Of a stretch of DNA of 64,000 nucleotides, positions 60,607 through 64,000 are shown piece after piece. The stretch covers positions 434,001 to 498,000 of the forward strand of contig JADJTT010000006.1 of NCBI GenBank assembly GCA_016711045.1. The letters run 5' to 3'. The position numbers and the translations under genes are program-made. The notes beneath the pieces were generated by a model, which saw nothing but the letters and a program-made list of their open reading frames with translations, had not been told where the DNA came from and did not search any database. Each line of letters begins with the position of its first letter. Position 1 is the first letter of the stretch. The DNA comes from Saprospirales bacterium (GTDB lineage Bacteria > Bacteroidota > Bacteroidia > Chitinophagales > Saprospiraceae).

Positions 60607-62060
60607 GTGGGACAAAAAATAGTCATCGACCCGGTTACCCGCGTGGAAGGCCACGGCAAGGTACCCCTCCGGCTCGACGAAGCGGGAAAAATTGAAAAAG
60701 CATTATTTCACGTCGTAGAGTTTAGGGGCTTTGAGCGCTTTATCCAGGGCCGGCCTTACTGGGAAGCCCCCGTGATGGTGCAACGGCTTTGTGGTATTTG
60801 CCCGGTCAGCCACCATTTGGCGGCTGCAAAAGCTATCGACCGCATTGTGGGCATCGATCCGGAAAACCTGCCGCATACGGCTACTCAGATCCGCCGCCTG
60901 TTGCACTATGCGCAAACCCTTCAATCGCATGCCTTGCATTTCTTTTACCTGGCTTCACCAGACTTATTATTTGGGTTGGATGCCCCGAAAGAAATGCGGA
61001 ATGTGGTGGCAGTAGCCACAGAACACAGGAATTGGCAAGAAAGGGCATCCTGCTTCGCAAATACGGACAGGAATTGATCCAGGTAATTGCAGGTAAAAAG
61101 ATCCACGGGATCGCTGCGATACCCGGTGGGGTGCAGAAGTCGCTGACCGTAAAAGAACGCGACCGCTTCCTCAACGGGGTCGACTTGCCGTCTATTGAAA
61201 CCGTGATCGAGTGGGCTAAAGAAGTGCTCCAATTCATCAAGCAATACCACGAAACGAATAAGAGCTGGATGGACAATTTTGCGGTCTATCCCTCCAGTCA
61301 CCTCGGGATGGTGAAGGAAGACGGGGCGCTGGAACTCTACCACGGCCGTCTCCGGGCAATCGATTCCACCGGAAAGCTCATCCTGCCTGATATTCAGGAT
61401 TACAAATACCTGGATTACTTTGCCGAAGGGGTTGAGCGGTGGACCTACCTCAAGTTTCCATACCTCCTGGACAGAGGCCGCGAAAATGGATGGAACCGCG
61501 TAGGCCCGCTGGCACGGATCAATGTGTGTGATTATATCCCTACCCCGATGGCCGAGGAGGAACGCAAAGTTTTTTTCGAACTGAGTGGGAACAAACCATC
61601 GGACCGAACCTTACTCTATCACTGGGCCCGTTTGATCGAAATGCTGCACTGCGGGGAGTTGATTCGCGAATTGCTCCATGATCCGGCCATTTTGGGTGGC
61701 GAGTTAACTGCAACCGGAGAGCGGAGAGCAGTAGGGATCGGCGTGGTCGAAGCGCCTCGCGGTACCCTCATTCACCACTATCAGGTCGATGGCAAGGGCC
61801 GTATTGAACGGTGCAACCTCATCGTTTCCACCACCCACAACAATGAGCCAATCAACCGGGCTGTGCAATCGGTGGCCAACCGCCTCCTCGATGGCACTCA
61901 GAAGATCACGAACCAATTGCTCAATCAAATAGAAATAGCGGTGAGGGCTTATGACCCATGCCTGAGTTGCGCCACGCACGCACTGGGGCAAATGCCCTTG
62001 TCCGTAGAATTATTAGACCATACAGGTACCCTGATTGATGTACGCACCCGACCTGAATGA
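60607..62060 (+). CDS. hoxH: NAD-reducing [NiFe]-hydrogenase large subunit HoxH (frame interrupted once)
   Basis: The frame starts with GTG at 60607 (GQKIVIDPVTRVEGHGK) and loses register near 61030-61034. It continues in another frame with ELARKGILLRKYGQELIQVI to 62060. Adding one base in the AATTGG stretch gives 484 residues, a normal HoxH. The proximal nickel motif RLCGICPVSHH and the C-terminal motif DPCLSCATHALGQMP are both intact, so the active-site cysteines are kept. After nickel insertion, the tail beyond the last His would be removed by HoxW, the next gene, which overlaps by 23 bases. The break may be a sequencing error. Confidence 0.9.
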
Positions 62061-62505
62061 ACTGGTGATCCTCGGTGTGGGGAACGACAGCCGCGGTGAT
62101 GACGGGCTGGGCTGGGCCTTTCTGGATGCCCTGGAAGGCGACCGGGAGGTGCGGGCTCAGCTATTCCACCGCTATCAGCTCCAACCCGAAGATGTCGATT
62201 TGATCGCCCAGGCAAAAACGGTCGTTTTTGTGGATGCTACAAAGGAAGAACTGGAAATGGGTTTCGATTGGAGACCTGAAATGCCGGAGCGGCAGCCAAC
62301 GATGCATTCCCATTGGCTGCCGCCCGCTTCGGTTTTAGGCTTCTGCCAGGAAGTCTATGGTACCTGCCCGGATGCCTATGTGCTGGCTATCTCCGGAGAA
62401 CAATGGGGGCTCGGCCAGGGCCTGAGCGCCGCTGCAAAAAAGAGACTGGAAGCCGCCCTGCACTTTTTCCGCCAATGGCAACAGGGGAGGATTTTCGCCC
62501 CATGA
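62038..62505 (+). CDS. hoxW: Hydrogenase maturation protease HoxW
   Basis: From the ATG at 62038 the protein has 155 residues. It shows the hydrogenase maturation protease motifs: VILGVGNDSRGDDGLGWAFL (with the nickel-sensing aspartate after the GVGN loop), KTVVFVDATKEEL, HSHWLPPASVLGF with the histidine, and AYVLAISGEQWGLGQGLS. It cleaves the C-terminal peptide of HoxH once nickel is in place. The 23-base overlap with hoxH suggests coupled translation. The genes hypA-hypF needed for Ni-Fe-CO-CN assembly are not in the window and must lie elsewhere. Confidence 0.9.
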   Translation: MYAPDLNELVILGVGNDSRGDDGLGWAFLDALEGDREVRAQLFHRYQLQPEDVDLIAQAKTVVFVDATKEELEMGFDWRPEMPERQPTMHSHWLPPASVLGFCQEVYGTCPDAYVLAISGEQWGLGQGLSAAAKKRLEAALHFFRQWQQGRIFAP

Positions 62506-62745
62506 TCTTTCTTTTTTTTTAAAAATAAAATGAAATATTAATTTGAAATGCCGTCTTCAAGATGGCTGACTTAAAATTTTATCTATTTTATTTTATTTTA
62601 TTCGATTTAAAATTTTAGCTAAATGAAATTTTGATAAAAATCATAGCCCAAAGTGACTCTTATCATCGATTAGTCTTACAGAGATAAATATATTGGGTAG
62701 TGAATCGTAAACTGGCTGAATCAAGCTGGATAAATTAACTGCTGT
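62506..62745. other. A/T-rich spacer between hoxW and the TonB gene
   Basis: The 240-base spacer is very A/T-rich, with a run of nine T (62512-62520) and TTTTA repeats at 62575-62605. A short hairpin (GCCGTC with GATGGC near 62550) could end the hydrogenase transcript, but it has no proper T-tract. No gene or RNA was recognised. The TonB gene's promoter should lie here. Confidence 0.4.
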
Positions 62746-63666
62746 ATGAACATGAATCTGTCTTTTTCGAGCGGAGCATTTACTGCGGCATTGTTGCTGG
62801 CAGTTGTTCTGGTGATTTCCACCATACTGATCTTGAGAGGATACCTGGCGGCTAAAGAAAAACAAAACCTTACCGCCAAATACGAAGGAAAACATTGGAA
62901 GTCCCCGCTGGAAGCGAGGGTGAAATACCCGGATGTGGATGCCTTCCAATACAGAAGTTCCATCATGCGTATGAGTATTGCCATTGCCTTGGCATTGATC
63001 ATCTTTGCCTTCAACTGGACGACCTATGAAAAGCAGGAGGAATATCAGCAATACACCCTGGCTTTAGACGAGGAAATTTCTATCGAACCGCCGCGGAGCA
63101 AGGAGCTTCCTCCGCCTCCGCCCCCACCTCCAGCCCCATTGGTCGCAGAAATAGTGGTGAACGATGTGGAGGAAGATGCGCCCGAGTTTGCTGACCAGTC
63201 GATCGAAGCGGAAACCCGGGTAGAAGCCCCAGTCATAGTTGAAAAAGCAGCGCCTCCGCCTCCGCCCCCTCCCAAAATGAAAGAACCGGAAGTGGAAGAG
63301 ATCTTCAAGATCGTCGAGCAGATGCCGCGTTTCCCGGGCTGCGATAACATCTCTGGCGACAATTCCGCCAAGTCGGAATGTGCCAATAAAAAACTGATGG
63401 AATTCATCTATGCCAACATTCAGTACCCTGCAATTGCCCGCGAAAACAACGTGGAAGGAACCGTAGTGGTACAGTTTGTAGTCGATACGGACGGGACGAT
63501 CTCGAATGCCAAAGTGGTGCGCGATATCGGCGCCCAATGCGGAGACGAAGCCTTGCGTATAGTAGAACTGATGAATAATATGCCGGAAAAATGGACACCC
63601 GGCAAGCAGCGTGGCCGGCCGGTTAAGGTCTTGTTCATGCTGCCCGTCAAGTTTAAGCTTTTGTGA
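62746..63666 (+). CDS. TonB family energy transducer with proline-rich linker
   Basis: The 306-residue protein has two hydrophobic segments (FTAALLLAVVLVISTILIL near 12-30 and MSIAIALALIIFAFNW near 75-90). Two proline runs follow near residues 120-130 and 168-175. The C-terminal TonB domain runs from about 195 to 306, with EGTVVVQFVVDTDGTISNAK, DEALRIVELMNNMP and KWTPGKQRGRPVKVLFMLPV. It couples inner-membrane proton-motive force to outer-membrane transport. The ExbB/ExbD genes are not adjacent. It is a single gene ending before a clear terminator. Confidence 0.9.
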   Translation: MNMNLSFSSGAFTAALLLAVVLVISTILILRGYLAAKEKQNLTAKYEGKHWKSPLEARVKYPDVDAFQYRSSIMRMSIAIALALIIFAFNWTTYEKQEEYQQYTLALDEEISIEPPRSKELPPPPPPPPAPLVAEIVVNDVEEDAPEFADQSIEAETRVEAPVIVEKAAPPPPPPPKMKEPEVEEIFKIVEQMPRFPGCDNISGDNSAKSECANKKLMEFIYANIQYPAIARENNVEGTVVVQFVVDTDGTISNAKVVRDIGAQCGDEALRIVELMNNMPEKWTPGKQRGRPVKVLFMLPVKFKLL

Positions 63667-63688
63667 TTAGCAACACTCCCTTAATGTT

Positions 63689-63733
63689 GCGCCCAGGATA
63701 TTTTTGACAAATTCATCCTGGGCGCTTTCTTTT
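63689..63733 (+). terminator. Intrinsic terminator after the TonB gene
   Basis: Stem GCGCCCAGGAT / ATCCTGGGCGC (63689-63699 with 63715-63725, 15-base loop) is followed by TTTCTTTT. It stands 23 bases after the TonB stop codon. Confidence 0.85.
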
Positions 63734-63745
63734 CGCGTATTTTTC

Positions 63746-63753
63746 TATTTTTG
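63746..63753 (+). promoter_or_regulatory. TAnnTTTG -7 box before the last gene
   Basis: TATTTTTG matches the Bacteroidota -7 consensus exactly. Transcription would start near 63760, only about eight bases before the TTG that opens the final reading frame, giving a nearly leaderless message. Confidence 0.45.
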
Positions 63754-63767
63754 CCAAAATTTTTCCA

Positions 63768-64000
63768 TTGCGATTATTGGCCAGATTATTTCTCGTTTAT
63801 TGGATATTGGGGAGCTTTTTCCCCCAGGCCGATTTTTCGCAAATGGCTAACCTGGCCTCGTTATACCAGCATTTTAAGCTGCACCAGGCCGAGGCTACCG
63901 CCACAGGGCAATCCATTACAGTGGCTGGTTTTTTCCTTTTGCACTACCCGGCCAGTGTCGCACATCAACACCCCGGCGCCCCTCAAAGCCACCAAGATCT
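63768..64000 (+). CDS. Membrane-associated hypothetical protein (5' part only)
   Basis: The frame is open from a TTG at 63768 to the window end (at least 77 residues). It starts with a hydrophobic segment (ARLFLVYWILGSFFPQ), which supports the upstream start, followed by DFSQMANLASLYQHFKLHQAE and a histidine-containing end (HYPASVAHQHPGAP). The pattern FFPQ-DFSQ-LxxLYxHF-xHQxE resembles a Bacteroidota family of small membrane or secreted proteins without known role. The 3' end is missing. An internal ATG at 63843 is an alternative start. Confidence 0.5.
   Translation, partial: MRLLARLFLVYWILGSFFPQADFSQMANLASLYQHFKLHQAEATATGQSITVAGFFLLHYPASVAHQHPGAPQSHQD

Noticed and set aside
1..64000. tRNA, rRNA or transposase genes
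   Set aside because: The few spacers longer than 150 bases were read on both strands and none showed T-loop, rRNA or transposase signatures.

Overview
The window is a gene-dense chromosomal segment, roughly half G+C by eye, from a Bacteroidota bacterium, most likely of the Saprospiraceae (Lewinella/Haliscomenobacter type). The evidence is type IX secretion C-terminal domains (the 8.0-9.2 kb esterase, the 2044-residue adhesin, the 49.8 kb Ig-like protein, the M1 peptidase), one-protein hybrid two-component sensors with Reg_prop propellers, promoters of the TTG-N19/20-TAnnTTTG kind, a GH97 enzyme and a DUF6922/AbiEii pair. No plasmid, prophage, insertion sequence, CRISPR array, rRNA or tRNA gene was seen.

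Layout. 1-10.4 kb: housekeeping and metabolism (split transketolase, a trans-sulfuration PLP enzyme, acylphosphatase, ATP-grasp protein, M17 aminopeptidase, esterase, MscS channel, secreted esterase, lytic transglycosylase). 11.1-16.7 kb: a propeller-sensor adenylate cyclase, moaD-moaE, and a cNMP-fold/SpoIIE phosphatase. 16.7-23.5 kb: small hypotheticals, a 1356-residue hybrid two-component sensor, and a compact transcription unit encoding two tandem paralogous 48-residue proteins. 23.5-28.3 kb: a three-gene ABC transporter, an RpiB-like protein, a toxin-antitoxin pair and mocA. 28.4-37 kb: an IorA/IorB-type molybdenum hydroxylase with XdhC, a GH97 glycosidase, mobA and meaB. 37-41 kb: an outer-membrane protein, a possible small RNA, an enoyl-CoA hydratase, a glucan phosphorylase and a palindromic repeat cluster. 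41-57 kb: the giant adhesin, a LEA-like protein, peptidases, MATE, an acyltransferase and pyrE. 57.6-62.5 kb: a NAD-linked (group 3d type) [NiFe]-hydrogenase operon hoxF-hoxUY-hoxH-hoxW. 62.7-64 kb: a TonB protein and an incomplete membrane protein.

How the genes fit together. moaD/moaE, mocA, mobA, xdhC and the IorA/IorB pair make a scattered molybdenum-cofactor theme: pterin synthesis, nucleotide attachment, insertion, and one dedicated enzyme. The hydrogenase operon has overlapping genes, an FNR/CRP-like site upstream, and an uninterrupted HoxU-HoxY fusion. hyp maturation genes are not in the window.

Caution on sequence quality. Four genes (cyclase, ABC permease, outer-membrane barrel, hoxH) are each broken by what looks like a one-base indel at or next to a short homopolymer, and each becomes a whole number of codons when one base is restored or removed. 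I read these mainly as probable assembly errors, with genuine decay as the alternative. They are annotated as single interrupted genes.
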